64,000 bases of DNA. Origin: Cytidiella melzeri. Its lineage: Eukaryota; Basidiomycota; Agaricomycetes; Polyporales; Irpicaceae. Location: the NCBI GenBank assembly GCA_022592445.1, contig JABYQR010000168.1, positions 29,535-93,534 on the forward strand, read 5' to 3'. Positions 21,011 through 33,108 of the stretch are shown here, piece after piece. The notes below the pieces were generated by a model. It ran no database searches. It saw nothing but the letters and a program-made list of their open reading frames with translations, and was not told the DNA's origin. Numbering within the stretch: the first letter of the stretch is position 1; each line of letters starts with the position of its first letter. The translations under genes and the position numbers were made by a program.

Positions 21011-24000
21011 TCATGCGCGCGCGATAAACCCCCGGCACGCAATATAAAGCGCGATAATGTTTTGTTTATTTACCCTATGTAAACGAATGGATGGAGGCGG
21101 AGGGGAATAAGAAGACCTGAAGGTACCTAGCACTCCAGGGTCATGTAAACGAAGCATGCGGTCGAGGTGTCCGACAATGGTCTTCAGGTTTGAGCGAAGA
21201 CTCTGCGCGCGTTGGATGTCTGTGTCTGCAGCTTCATCGAGATGAGCTTGACTTAGCCAATCACTGAGCTGGACAAGTTTGGGTGTGACGACCTCTAGGT
21301 CATGGAATGTGCGTGCTATAGTTTGCTCGTTGAGTGCTTGCTGATTCGACCGTTCGAGTTCCGCGAAGTCCCTGCCGTGGTGCGCTGGCCTATCAGACGT
21401 GGCAACAGAGGATGCCAGCATGTCATCCTCATTATCGTCTTCAATAGTGTTCGGGCTGGTGTAACCAGACCCAGTCTCACTCGTGCGTTCGGTGTGAGCA
21501 TCGATGTCGAGGGGGTTGTCGTTGTCCATGTCGGAGTCCTCCGCCACTTGCGAAAAGAAGAGGCCTGTGTGCAACCCATTCATTGAGGTGAGATCTGCGC
21601 TTTCGCGCACAATCTCGTCGATTACAAGTGACGCACGGGTAATAGGATTGAGGTTTACCTCGGACAGGGATGATGATGACGGCTCGGAGAATTCGGAGGG
21701 GTGGGAGATGGATATTGCTGCAGCACGACGACGAGCTTGAACCAGGTACGCCTCCTCTTTGGTATTCGGCAGCCATGATCGAAACACAGGTAGCTGAAGA
21801 TTTTGTGTTGTGCGAAGGATCTCAGCACGCACTACTGCTGCACGGATATGCTTGCAGGCGCCGCCGTGGCGTTGAAAGTCGGGACAGCTGCAAGTCACAG
21901 TGTCACCACCGGAAAACGAGATCGTGTACGTCACAGGATTCTGGTTGTGCTCCATAGCGAGGGATGAGTAGCACATGAAAGTGTACGTGCCCGACTGATC
22001 ATCCAAGGTTGGAATGCTGATCTGGTTATTGGTGACAAGAGACACGGCTCCTAGATCTCTCTCCTCGTCAACAGCCCAGTATGCGATTGGTGTGAAGGGG
22101 ACTGATGTGCGCCCGTGTACATCCATAATCGCAGAGCCACCAGGGAGTCGTTTCAGCATTGTGTTCCGTCGGTGAGTCTCCATGTCTTCAACAGCGCGTT
22201 GCTGAAAGATGGACGGGAGGGCATATAGGATGAGAATGTGAACGAGGATGTCGATGCGAAGTCGGCGCCCGCTATTCTGCCATCGCCGTAAGTGCTTCCG
22301 TTTCAGAACTCCATTAAATGACTCAAGATGATTCGTTGTGGGAACAATCTCGTTTATAGTGCACTTCAAGAACACTGCTGCTCGGAGTCGTCCCGCTTTT
22401 GACCAACTCTGCCAAAGGGCCTCGCGAAGCCAGTATGTCTCCAAATATTCTAGATGCTTCAACGCACCCTCCGCAACCGCTGAGTCACACTCACTCGAAT
22501 CTTGCAGAGCAATCATATCCACCTTCTCGTTGGTGACCAGTGCTCGAGCGCTCCTGAAGTCCTCCGATTCAAGGAGAAGGTCCTCCAGCTGCCGAAGACG
22601 CTGTCGAACGTCGTGATGTTCAGAAGAAGAACCCTTCAATGCCTTTAGCCGGTGATTCTTCCATGACTGCCGCAAGTGGAACTTGCATATCAGCAGTAGC
22701 ACGCGAGGAAAAACCCGAAGGAGGGCACCGCGTTCCATCAGGTCAGTGTCCGTAATTGCCACCCACACCTCAAATTCTTCATCATCTTGACTACTCATTG
22801 CCAGCCTCCATGCATTCAAAAGCCTCGCGAGGACGTCCGCATCGTAGCCTGCGGCTGTCTTCTGATTTGAGCCCGGTGCAGAAAACAGAAGAAAGGCAAG
22901 AGGTATTCTGCGGTTCTTCTCGTCAATGCCCATTACAATAAATAGCAGCATCTTCTTGTCACTGATGCCGAACGTTCCGTCAAGAAGCACCTGCGAGTGG
23001 TGCCCATATTTCCAAGCTGCGGCCTTCATTTCCAGTGTGGCTATGCAGACCTCCAGACGTCCTTCATGTGCGGTTCGAGGCGCATAATGGAAGATCGCCT
23101 CGAAAAGTGTTCTGTTGAACTGCGGTGAGTCTTGATCAAGCCATTCATGAAGATTGATGTAGTCTTTCTGAATGATCTTGACTCCTCGTAGACGATGGAA
23201 CTGCCGATACAGCGAGCGGTTGTCGCTGTTATGAAGAAGCCAGCGGTAGCGGGATGTCGTAATGTCTCGAGGCATGTCATCATAGCCGTGAGTTGCAAAA
23301 AGTTCGCGGTTTATTTTCTTCACCTCTTCGAGAGAGACACCTGCCTTCAGACGGCGAAGAGCATCTTCGTATACTGACGGATGAACCGGCCAGACAGGTG
23401 ATCGTGAGATGGGGCTGGTACGGCATTTTTCATTATGATCGAGGTAGCCGCGGATTAGGATTATTCGGTGAGTCTGAGTGTGGTACAGGATTTCGCAGTG
23501 AGCTAAACACCCAGTAGAATCAAAGGGATTGTTCCGCTTTGCTGAGCCGCGCTCGGTATGATTGTAACTGCACGAACTTTCTATCCGGTGGGTTTCAGCC
23601 TTCGTGTCCAGTATAAGCCATACTCACCATTGATACAGAACCCTCCGAGTCTCCCTCTCCCCTGAGCCATCCTTCTTTGACCATCTACTACACCATTTGT
23701 TTTGCAAAGCCTCGAGGTCGTCAAAATCGATCAGGTTGGCCGCCAAAACCGCACTTGCGGTGAGTTGGTCCTGCTCGCTCTTTGCGTCGAATTTCTGAAT
23801 AAAGTGTTCATGACGCTGGTAGATGCCCGCGATTGCATCGCGTTGGCTTGAGTCAAGAGCGAGGTGATCAAGATAAATACTGGACAGCTCACGGGGCTGT
23901 CTATAAGGTGCTGCTCCACTGGCGACTGCTTCATCCACATGTACAAAGCCCCTGAACCCCTGTTGAGTCTGGGCCGAGTGAGTTTTTCTGCTCCTCTTCT

Positions 24001-24022
24001 GTAGTGGGCGCGGGGTTGACAT
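21011..24022 (-). CDS. MULE-type transposase with SWIM zinc finger
   Basis: Exons 24022-23628 and 23567-21011 join across a GTGAGT...GTGCAG intron to give about 980 uninterrupted residues. The DDE core includes LLDGTFGISDKK (first Asp) and ITDTDLMERGALL, then LLICKFHLRQSW (second Asp and the CxxH motif). NHLESFNGVLKRKH supplies the glutamate region. A SWIM finger CSCPDFQRHGGACKHI follows. The C-terminal 250 residues are acidic and serine-rich. It is intact while most neighbouring transposons are broken, so it could be a recently active or domesticated copy. Clear Mutator TIRs and 9-bp target duplications were not found. Confidence 0.9.
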
Positions 24023-24829
24023 TGGTATGGAATGAGACCTATAGTAAAAATTTCGTGGCGTATACTATGATGCGACGTGACCCAGCCGCGTCGTCAGTCG
24101 CACTACACCGGACTTCACAATTTTACTTATGCTATAAACAAATATATTTGATGGTTTCTTACTTTGGGACCGGGCCTCTTATTCCCACGCATAGTACTGC
24201 TATTGTTGCGAACCGCGAGCTGAACCTCACACTGAACCGCCGTCCACTCACTACGATCGCTATCTTGGCCACGAGCCCGCCGAGTTGCCGACGCGTGCAT
24301 GTGACTACCGTATAAGGCAACTGGTTGTGCGGGCTGACTGTCCTGGACGTGAGACGACGGGGGTCTGAGACGAGGTGCAAGTATGATATAAACCTGAACA
24401 CAGGAACGATGTAGTTGAAGCGCCGGAGATCTCGATTTGTGATTGCCGTCCAGACTGTGCCTGGCATTGCCAGGCCAAAACGATCGGGCACAGCGCGAAC
24501 ATATTGCGGCCAACACGAACAGTCAGCCAAGTACATACCATGAAAGTCCCTTGCACCAAAACAGACAGGTTGTGAAACACAGCGCCAGTCTTTCTGACAC
24601 AAAGTCCCAGGTATCGCAAACACTAAGTGGCAGTTAGGAAACAAGTAAGTTATTTGGCAAAGTTCCGGTGTGTCTACAGTAACCACCAAGAGAACAAGCG
24701 TGGGCTTCGAGGATAGCATATTGCCATTCGTGCGTTGGTACAGACAGACAGTCGTACTGTCGCCCGGATTCCGTTAGCTTGCGTAAGTCTGTAAGGTTTG
24801 CGCCCGTATAATATCGAGTCAGTCAAGCA
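24023..24829. other. No firm gene; contains dispersed repeat
   Basis: A minus-strand frame at 24159-24719 is long but shows no recognised domain, and part of it is the 85-bp repeat shared with 15858-15945. Treated as noncoding. Confidence 0.4.
24262..24345 (-). repeat. Dispersed 85-bp repeat, second copy
   Basis: It is the reverse complement of 15858-15945 with a 36-base identical core. Its relation to any promoter here is unclear. Confidence 0.7.
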
Positions 24830-25502
24830 TCACGAGTCGGAACTACATCCACGGCATCCTGGAACAGCACCGACCACGGTTTAGTGTAAGATGTAGCCAA
24901 TGACACGCGGAGCGCTTACCGCAATGAACACACTCAACCACAGTACCTTGACGGACTTGAGTTTTGGGCACGCGACAAATACAAGTAGAACCTTGATAGT
25001 TCATGTCCTGAGGGAGCTGGATTAGGTATGTTTATCACCCGCTACATCTATGACGAAACACACCCGGGATTGAATACACCGCAAGCAGCATAGTTTCTCA
25101 TAGCCTGCTTTCTTCCACTTAGCGATCAAGCTGTCAATATGGTGAGTCCGTGGGGAATGAGGGAAGAGCGTCGCAATAATACTCACTTTGCATCTGCATA
25201 GCCTTCCTTCAAGAGCCAGTCATACAGCTCTCTGCTAATGGCTTCCCGCTTGTAGTACAGCTCGTATATATACCTGGAGCGTGTATGGGCAATCCTCATG
25301 ATCGGCCACAGAGACTCTGCCTTGCGCTTGCCCTCGTGCGACTCGTTCTCCGCGTCGCGCATCTTCTTGGCGTAGTCATCGAGAATCTACATTCGCATAA
25401 GAAGGTGTCCCAAAGATGAAAAGCAGCATCCATACGCACACCTTCGATCTCTTCATAGCCATCCGGAGGCCTCTTCGTTCTCGACGTACGGATTTTGGGC
25501 AT
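24830..25502 (-). CDS. BUD31: Pre-mRNA splicing factor BUD31 (G10 family)
   Basis: BUD31 is a small zinc-binding component of the activated spliceosome. It begins [20 protein letters not shown] at 25502, the family start. Downstream exons give [48 protein letters not shown] and [19 protein letters not shown]. The cysteine-rich end is CICRVPK..ECVHCGCRGC. The last residues are completed by a GTAAGC...TTCCAG intron and a TGA at 24830. Length is about 145 residues, as in other eukaryotes. Four or five short introns have canonical ends. The longer in-frame extension upstream of the ATG is not part of the family. It is divergently oriented to the HVA22-type gene, with about 330 bp shared upstream. 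Confidence 0.95.
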
Positions 25503-25828
25503 GCTGGAAGACGGCAAGAGGCAGCTGGTCACCAACACCCAATCGCCAACTGATTGCGGCTCTGCACACGTGACTGCCTCGTTGTGGACGCGCTGTTTGG
25601 GCGCTTTTAGCGCGCTCGGGCTCGTCTGCAACAACCACCATTGCTTTCCATCGTTTGGCACTCAGCTTTGGGGCAATTATTGCGCTCACGTCGCATCACA
25701 CACTTGGCTTTACCACCTCTACTCTCATTTTGCTACATCACACTACGTACGATCAATCTCTGGATGCTCGAGTTGACATATTGGACCAGCAAGCATAAAT
25801 AAGACTCGCCAATTGAGGCCTTGTCGAC

Positions 25829-27689
25829 ATGGGTGTCGTGGTCCCAGTCCTGCGTACAGCATTTGTGCTGCTGAACATCTACGAGACCTTTAAAACCCTG
25901 AAACCCCCTCCTTCCTCGCGCAATGGCGGCCAGCCAAGTGTACGTGCATTGAGCCAGAGGAAGCGGAACATGAAGGGGTGTTTGTCCGTCTGGTTAATAT
26001 GGGTGCGCTTCGCAACGTGCGATTAATCCTTTTCATTGACATCAGTTTAGTTCTGCTACGCATTCTACGAACGTACGGCAGATGCCTTCGTCGGGATCTT
26101 CATCCCGTTCTATAGCGAGATCAAGTCCATCGTCTTGCTGTTCTTCATTCTCACCCGTGCAAAGGTGAGTCAAAGACACAATTGACGTAACTGCATCATT
26201 TACGTGGCATAAGGGTGCCGAACCTCTGTATTTACATGTTATCCGACCTCTAGTCAAGCCCTACTCAGACACTCTGGACTCGTTGCTTGACCTCGGACAT
26301 CACGTCGGCGATGTTATTCTGGTGTTTGCCGCCGTTCCCGTCCATTTCATATCAATGTTCTATAACCGTTGGCTCGGAACAGTGTTTGGAAAAGCTCAGG
26401 CAGCAGAGGCCGTCTCAGATCTAAAACCTTTTATCGTAGACGTACCCGGAGCAGAGGAAGCACCCGTCATTCCGCCATACCCGTCCGATCTACCTGCCGA
26501 TCCTGCTTTGGCTTACGGTACCACTCGTACTCGACAGCGGCCATTACAGGGCGCCCACCAACGTGCCACGAGCGGTAACGAGGCTATTAGAAAACCTCAG
26601 ATTTATGCTTCAAGCTCCTCGCAAAAGATCTGGAAACCACCTGCTTCCGCGTGCGACGACTCGCCTCCCGCTGCACCTCAGGTCCTTCCCACCCCTCCTG
26701 TTGGAGGCCACCTTCATCTCACTGAGAGCCGCGAGATTGATGAATGGAGGCAGTATGAACCTTTCCCTTCTGCATATCCAGTCTCGCCCATCCAAGCCCC
26801 TACGCAATTACCATCCATGACCGCATTTGGAGGCATTTACGCCGCTCCAGTGGATCCTCCGCCGGCGTATTCACGATCACCCTCCTCCGGTGCTGAGCAG
26901 GGTTTTCAGCGGTCGCTCCAGCCACCGCGTGAGTCTTTGAACCCCGACTCCGTCGATGACTTGAGCGACGACCACCAATCGCATACTGGGGTTCACACAG
27001 ATGACGACGAAATGTCTGTCGATGATGATTACGAGGATGAAGAGGACGAAGAAGATGACTTCGATGTAACGTTGCGCACGCCGCGACGTATCACGCGCGC
27101 AAATAACATGTCGAACATGACCTCTACTTCAGTGGACAATTCGACTGGCTTAAGCACGGTCGACCATGATTCTGGTTTCCGTACCCGCACAGAATCGGAG
27201 TCAACGACGTCCGACGTCATTTCTCACACTGGCCATAAACGAGCATTATCAGCTCAGGCAGAGGAGGATGTCCCTACGCGTCCGCCGCTGAAAGCGAAGA
27301 TATCAGACAACGGGACTATCCGCGCTAAGCCAACGACGCGCCCTCGCGTTCGCCCTCCAGCGGTAACACGTACCGATTCTCGCGCATCCGAATCATCAGC
27401 TAGTGGCATAGAAAACCGCAAAGCTATGACTGCTGACTTTGGGAAAAAGCAACGGGGGGCAGCGTCGCCATCGAGGAAGGAGCTCATCCGTCGCGCGTCT
27501 GTCCGCGCTGTGGGGACTAATACTAGGTCCAAGGCTGATGGTACTCGTCCCGTCGCTCGCAAGACGACTGGGATTCCGCGAGCTCCGCTGGCCAACGAGG
27601 CCGTGAAACCTGCGACACGGCCTTTAGTGGCCAGATCGAAAACTGGCAGCTCGACGGACAGCGTAAAGGCGGGGACAGCAACTAATTAG
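25829..27689 (+). CDS. TB2/DP1/HVA22 (REEP/Yop1-like) ER-shaping protein
   Basis: Exons at 25829-26002, about 26050-26164 and 26214-27689 give MGVVVPVLRTAFVLLNIYET, then FCYAFYERTADAFVGIFIPF and YSEIKSIVLLFFILTRAKGA. LYLHVIRPLVKPY follows. This is the reticulon-like hairpin domain (PF03134), which bends tubular ER membrane. The remaining 400 residues are a low-complexity cytosolic tail: a run of Asp/Glu at 27005-27060, then basic Arg/Lys/Thr-rich sequence. Introns are 44-49 nt with GT-AG ends. Such long tails are common in basidiomycete members. It appears intact. Confidence 0.9.
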
Positions 27690-27815
27690 AGAGACTCACG
27701 GACATAGATTTTCTCGGATAGCATTGAACAACACGCACATTGCTCATTCCTGTACTATAGCAGCCTGGATTAAGTTATCCAACAAACATGACTACGTTAG
27801 ACGAAGTTATCACGG

Positions 27816-30700
27816 TCAAACTTGCTGAAACTGTAACGTTCTCTCTCGTGCGCTTTCCTCTCGCTGTCGTCTCCACATCGCATAAGTGTGAGGCTGTTTG
27901 CAACGCTTGTCCAGCGCGAATACCAACTCGTCGCTGAACATGGTCTTCTCAGGTGCGTACCATGCACGCCACCGGTCCATGGGTCCCTTATTCGCAACCG
28001 CTTGGTACTGTGGCCTTTCATAACAGACTGATTCGCGGTAATGTATCAGGTCCAGGCAGGCTTCGGGTGTTGAATGTGTCTGACCATAGACAACGTCTTC
28101 ATCGGGCCTGTCCTCCGAAAGGCGTTCTACGATAATAGCTAGCACCTGGTCCCAGTGCTCACGGTAACGCAATGCACGCGGTAAATGTATCATCGTAAGG
28201 ACCGCCTCGCAACGTCTGAATAGTTCGCGAGGCTTGAAGCCCTGAACCGTGCGGAAGTCAGAGATGATGGCGTCGGCGAGGTTTCCAGGAATTTCCGATC
28301 GATGTCCTGGGATAACGAGCAGTTGAGGGTGAAGAAGCTAAACAGAGGGTATAAACGGCGTACCGTGCGTATTCCCTTTGAACAGAGCCTTCATTTGGTC
28401 TGGATCTCCTAATCCGTTGTAGGCAATCGCACGACCAGTCAGAGCTGGCCAAAGGAAGACGTCGACGAAAAAACGGGCCGTTTGTCGCTGCGCAAGCAGT
28501 TTCCGGAGAAGCTCAATGTAGGCCGAGTCCATGTACACGCGATGATTAAATTGCGGACCATGAAGGTTTGATATCGTAACAAGGACATCTTGTAAGAGGT
28601 TAGTGTCGCTGGCGGGTGATTTCGAAGCACAGTCTACAAGTTCAAATAGTCATTCCCGGATAGTAAGTTGACAATCGGCTGACATGCGTCCAAGCCACTG
28701 GTATAGTTCTTGGTACGAAGGGTCATGCGTGTTGATTTGTCCTTCCTGGCCATGTAACCAGAGTGCAGTCAGGATACCGCGCAAGCACTTCCACGAGGTA
28801 TCGAAATCCAAGTTTATCTGGCGCAAAAGCTGCCTGACCTGGTTTATCAACACCAGTATTCTGCCGTCTGGAGGTACACCCGAGTCGTATCGGCGCGCGT
28901 AGCATCCTTCAATCAGTATGGCGCAGAACTTTTCGACATGTGGAATGAACACTCCCGTGACGATAGAAAGTGCACTAGGTGGTGCTTGCACGCCGGTACG
29001 GTGGAGGGATATTAAAAGCGCGAGCATCCATGTGATCTCTGGGTGCAACCTAGGATTCATGCGAGGATTGTGAACTGTAAGTTGGCCTCCACCTAGTTCT
29101 AGGAACTTATTGAAGTGCTTGCAAGCGAGTTCGAGCACGAAAGAGTTTGACCGGTGGCTCAGGACTCGCAGGTCAAGAACGACAGGTGATCTGAGGGCAA
29201 CTTCACCAAAAGTTTGAAGCCTGTGCTGCACGACCCGCACGATAAACGTCATTACCGTCGAGAAGGAAGGCTGGACCTGTTCGAGAGACTCGGCAATAGT
29301 GGTGGCCAACAACTCGTCGTTCGACTGAATCGCATCCACAGCAGCCAAAATATCCGCGTCTGCATCCTCGTTCGAAATCGCCTCTTGTTCACGGTTCTTC
29401 CCGCCAGTCACCGAATTATGAACGAGGGATTCGAGAAAGGGTGGTATCATGTAGTCTTTTGTGAAACAAAGAAAGAGTGGGCTCAGAGGTAGCAGTGCGA
29501 TGATGTATAGCACGTAAGCAACTAAAATGATGCCGCGTCGAAGTAGATGCAGGGGTTTGAGGAAGGTGGTCCTGTACGGACAGTGTGGGTACAGGACAGG
29601 CAATAGAATTGCCACGGAGATGCAAAAGGCCCAACCAATCACTAATGGAAGGGTGGTACGATAAATGCTTTCGTGTACCGACGCTGTGAGAGAACAAAGG
29701 CCAGCGAAGAACAAGCCCAGTGCGATCTGTAGAAGGAGCGGCAAGGCGGCCGCAATCTCGAAGACTTTCCACTTCCGCAGCGCGGGGTACCGCAGATGAC
29801 GAACACGAAGCCTAGCTTGCGGCGAGGGGATCTCGGCGGCAAGGTATTCACGAAGCCACTGTTTCACGAGAATACCGAAGGAGGCAGTGACCAAACTAAC
29901 GATAAGGCTTGCGAACCACAATATGTTCGTCACTATGTCACTGTGTGCAGCTTGAAAAGGAATCGAAGTGCCAGTGGTGGGTGCAGTAGAGTTGAGGTAT
30001 CCAGACTCAAAGCGATAGCCTGCTGTCTGTGTCTCGATCCGCTCAAGCACCTGCAGCGCCTGGTTCAAAGGCTGGGGTTGGAGATTTGGATAAAGAGCCA
30101 CCAGAAACGCAGACAAAACTGCTGAGAATAGACCGGCCTGGAATTCATGAGTATAGGATATTAACACCATGAAGTTTACTCACAAAGACCAGTAGCGTAT
30201 CGATGTCGTCTTTGTAGTCTTCGATCTTCTCCTGATCAAAGTCCCTAACGACTTGCGCCATTGCTGACCATCCAGTTGGCTGTCCAGAGAGGACATACTT
30301 GACGTCTCCCGTCCGGTCGTCTGTTAGCGGTGCTTGGCGCAGCGGCTTCCGCTGGAATATACGAGCCTTCTGCTCTGCGTCTGTTGAAAACATCACTAAA
30401 TGGTACTTGAACGCAACGACGGTGAACTGTACCTGTGTCACTGCGTTCTGCGGTACCACTGGTAGGAGGTGGTTTCCTCGTGGCTTCTGGCGCATCCTGC
30501 TGTCCAAGATCCTTACGCTCTCTTGATTTCTTCCACTCCACCCACGCCTTCCACTCCTCGAACTCCAACCACTCTCTATCCTCAGGTGCTCGGGTTTCCT
30601 GAGCTGTATTTGCACTGGGGTGCTGCCCCTCCGCGTTGTCGAGAGACGAATGTGCTTCAGGGCTGCGTGGCTGAAACTGCGAATGCGGAGTCTGCTCCAT
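27816..30700 (-). CDS. DUF6535 membrane protein
   Basis: It starts MEQTPHSQFQPRSPEA at 30700 with a charged N-terminal region. The DUF6535 domain spans an intron: DYKDDIDTLLVFV / AGLFSAVLSAFLVALYPNLQ, then WFASLIVSLVTASFGILVKQ and WLREY. Four hydrophobic segments follow between 30120 and 29440. The long C-terminal part is helical and unannotated and ends TLQFQQV at 27816. Function is unknown; the family is expanded in Agaricomycetes. An in-frame TGA at about 28648-28650 separates the main exon from the next coding segment (CASKSPASDTNLLQDVLV). Either a very short 39-nt intron removes it, or the gene is broken or ends there. Confidence 0.75.
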
Positions 30701-30927
30701 ATCTTGCTTAGAGATGAGAGGAGGAGGAGAGAAGCAACTCACTGAGCACAGCACCGTTTGGCTATGAGCTTGAGGGCTATACTCAGGTGTAGGCTGATGC
30801 TGGGCGTATTAGCATTACTAGTCCATTCATGGAAGGAGTCGGACCTCGTGGCGCTTGTGCCCAACTGTGAGGAACCCGGCGGTCGCTCCCTAACCTTTAC
30901 ACTTCACCACTGTCTCACCAGTTCGCT

Positions 30928-31352
30928 ATGCCTGTCCCCTGGGAAGCGTTGATACCGTTCGGTGAGAGATGTTGTAACGGTCTCCTATGTTCGCTGCAGC
31001 ATTGAGACCATATACAATTAGGTCTGGTCACCACCATGTTCGCGGCCGCTGGGACGCTGCTCAACGTCTCAAAGCGCGCCCAGAACCAAGGGAAGGTTCG
31101 TTCACGGTCTCACTCACGTCTGTTCGCACTGATATATCTCTTCTCAGCCTATTCGGTATCACCTAGATGCTTGGGATGAAATGATGATGGACAGGGACAA
31201 GAGATTAACAGGCCATGAACGAGGACAGTCGGTGCGTCTGCTTTCACTGTTCACCAATTTTTACTCAGATAGCTGACGAATCTACGCAGACCGAGCCAAT
31301 AGCACCTGCAAGCTTTGCCACAAGCAGCGCGTGGTACACAGAGAGAGCGTAG
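30928..31352 (+). CDS. NADH:ubiquinone oxidoreductase subunit NDUFA1 (MWFE)
   Basis: Four exons, 30928-30961, 31022-31095, 31148-31231 and 31290-31352, give a protein of about 84 residues. It begins MPVPWEALIPFGLVTTMFAA, a single transmembrane segment, and continues RYHLDAWDEMMMDRDKRLTG and HERGQS. The W..MM.RD.R.TG motif is the signature of this accessory membrane subunit of mitochondrial complex I. All introns have GT-AG ends and are 52-60 nt. It converges on the lipoate ligase with about 105 bp between the stop codons. Confidence 0.92.
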
Positions 31353-31457
31353 TATTCCACCTTCTCATCATCGTAATGTTTATTCAGTGAATATAAAGCA
31401 TTTGCTTCTCAATACAGCGCGCAACTACAATAGGACACAAGCTTAAGTAGCAGGCTA

Positions 31458-32942
31458 CTATGTGGACATCGCGGTCTGCAGCCAATGCCAAATGTCCTTC
31501 AGAGCGCGATGCTGCTCTACGGCAATTCCGACTTCCCCGAGGTTGCTACTTTCGACAAATGCATATTTCTGGCCTTTTAAGGAGGTGGACAGCTCTCGAA
31601 GCAGGTGCGACACCTCCTCGGGGGCGTCTGGGCTTTCGAAATCGCAACGAAGGATTAGACCGTGCTTCGAGTGAATACGCGCGATCTGAGACAGCTTCTT
31701 GAAAATCGACAGTCCTACTTTGAAGTTATCTGGTACCACTCACCAGTTTGCCCCAGAAAAAGGACTGTTGTATCGTATATGTGAATTCGGGTGTTTGCCC
31801 AAATGCCCAGTCCCATCGCTGTCGGAAAACATCAACGTTTTCCTAGTCTGAAGTACAAACGAAAGAAACCTACCGGTATCTCCTCTATACCGTTACGAAT
31901 GTACTCAATACCGGCAGTCTGTTCCGTCTCTTCAACTTCTTGCACCTGAACCATTGAATACATACGCTGGTATACCGCTGAAGAACCCACAGCACTTACG
32001 TCTTCTTCATTGCCATATTCTTCTCGAAAAGCCTTCACTGCTGCTTCCACAAAGTCTTCGTGGGTGACAGTCGGGTTGTACTGCTGTAGGTTGCAGACCG
32101 GCGATCTCACCGAAGCAACACCCTTTGTTTCCATAGTAGCCTGGACGTAGTTTAGTGGATTAATCCTTGCTACGATGGATCAAGGACGACCTTGTTGGTG
32201 CGAAGTAAATCTCCTAGGGTTTCCAGCTGCGTAGAAATGAGCATCGTGCCATGGTGGTACGCTCGGTTGTTCACAATTTTGTACGCTGATCCCGAGACGT
32301 AGTTGCAAGAAACCAGATTAGCTGACCGGTTGGTATGTAACGCAGGCGGTACATATCTTGTCTTTGCCGACACATATGTCGTTTCGGTCGTTAACGTTTG
32401 CGTCAATGCCCAATGAACGCACAGCGCGAAGTACAACCTGCGCGGTCGTGCGCCGGTCGAATGACGTGCGAGAGAGATGTATAGAGAAATTGGTGTTCCC
32501 TAAGTCCTGTGCGCAAGGATGAGCTGTACCCTTTCTATCCTAACAGAAGGCGTCGTACATGATAGACCGTCCCACCACCACTCCGTCTTCTGATGAACGG
32601 AATCCCCGTCCTACGGGAAGCAGACGAGTTGACCTCTTTCCACGGGTTTTGATTCCTGCCAATGACAACACACGGCTTGTCGCGGTAAAGTAAGAGAAGC
32701 GGTTCCTTGTGAGACTTGTGTCTGAATAGCCTTCAAAGAACGACGATGAGTTTGCGGTGCATGAGCCAGGAAAGACTCGGAGGTACTGACCAATCCTCTA
32801 AAGAGAGGTTGAATAGTGGATTGACTGAGTTGGACACATAGATAGAATTATTAGGGTTGAGATGTACCGACGATGTTGTAGAGAATAGGCGTGGTACAAA
32901 CCACCGAGTTATAGACCTGCGAGCATCGTGGAGAAATGGCAT
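31458..32942 (-). CDS. Lipoate-protein ligase A (AIM22/LplA-like)
   Basis: The enzyme attaches lipoate to mitochondrial dehydrogenase subunits. The start MPFLHDARRSITRWFVPRLF resembles a mitochondrial targeting peptide. Key motifs follow in order: LLLLYRDKPCVVIGRNQNPW, RRRSGGGTVYH, DLGNTNFSIHLSR, NDRNDICVGKDK joined to VSGSAYKI, AYHHGTML, SVRSPVCNL and WDWAFGQTPEFTY. The C-terminal exon ends at 31458. The lysine-to-valine join in the substrate-binding motif lies across a 58-nt gap (32299-32356) that begins ATATGT and ends CTAC, so it appears to be an AT-AC intron. The other introns are GT-AG. Confidence 0.9.
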
Positions 32943-33108
32943 GAGTGACGGTGAGCAAGTCAGACGCGTCTCATTCGCGCACGAATACAATCTGCCAGGC
33001 GCGTGTAGCGAGAGTAGTACTTTCGGCTGGTAAAAGTCGGTATTGCAGCATCACACAGAATCATACACGCTGTTTGGATGAAATAAACAGGGGAAGGGAA
33101 CCCAACAG

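Noticed and set aside
24159..24719. 186-residue minus-strand frame as a membrane protein gene
   Set aside because: Part of it is the dispersed 85-bp repeat, and no family motif or reliable exon structure supports it.
32270..32330. 31-nt GT-AG intron (GTACCG...GTCAG) in the lipoate ligase
   Set aside because: It is shorter than all other introns here, lacks a branch site, and would insert nine residues into a conserved substrate-binding motif. It is kept only as the alternative to the AT-AC intron.
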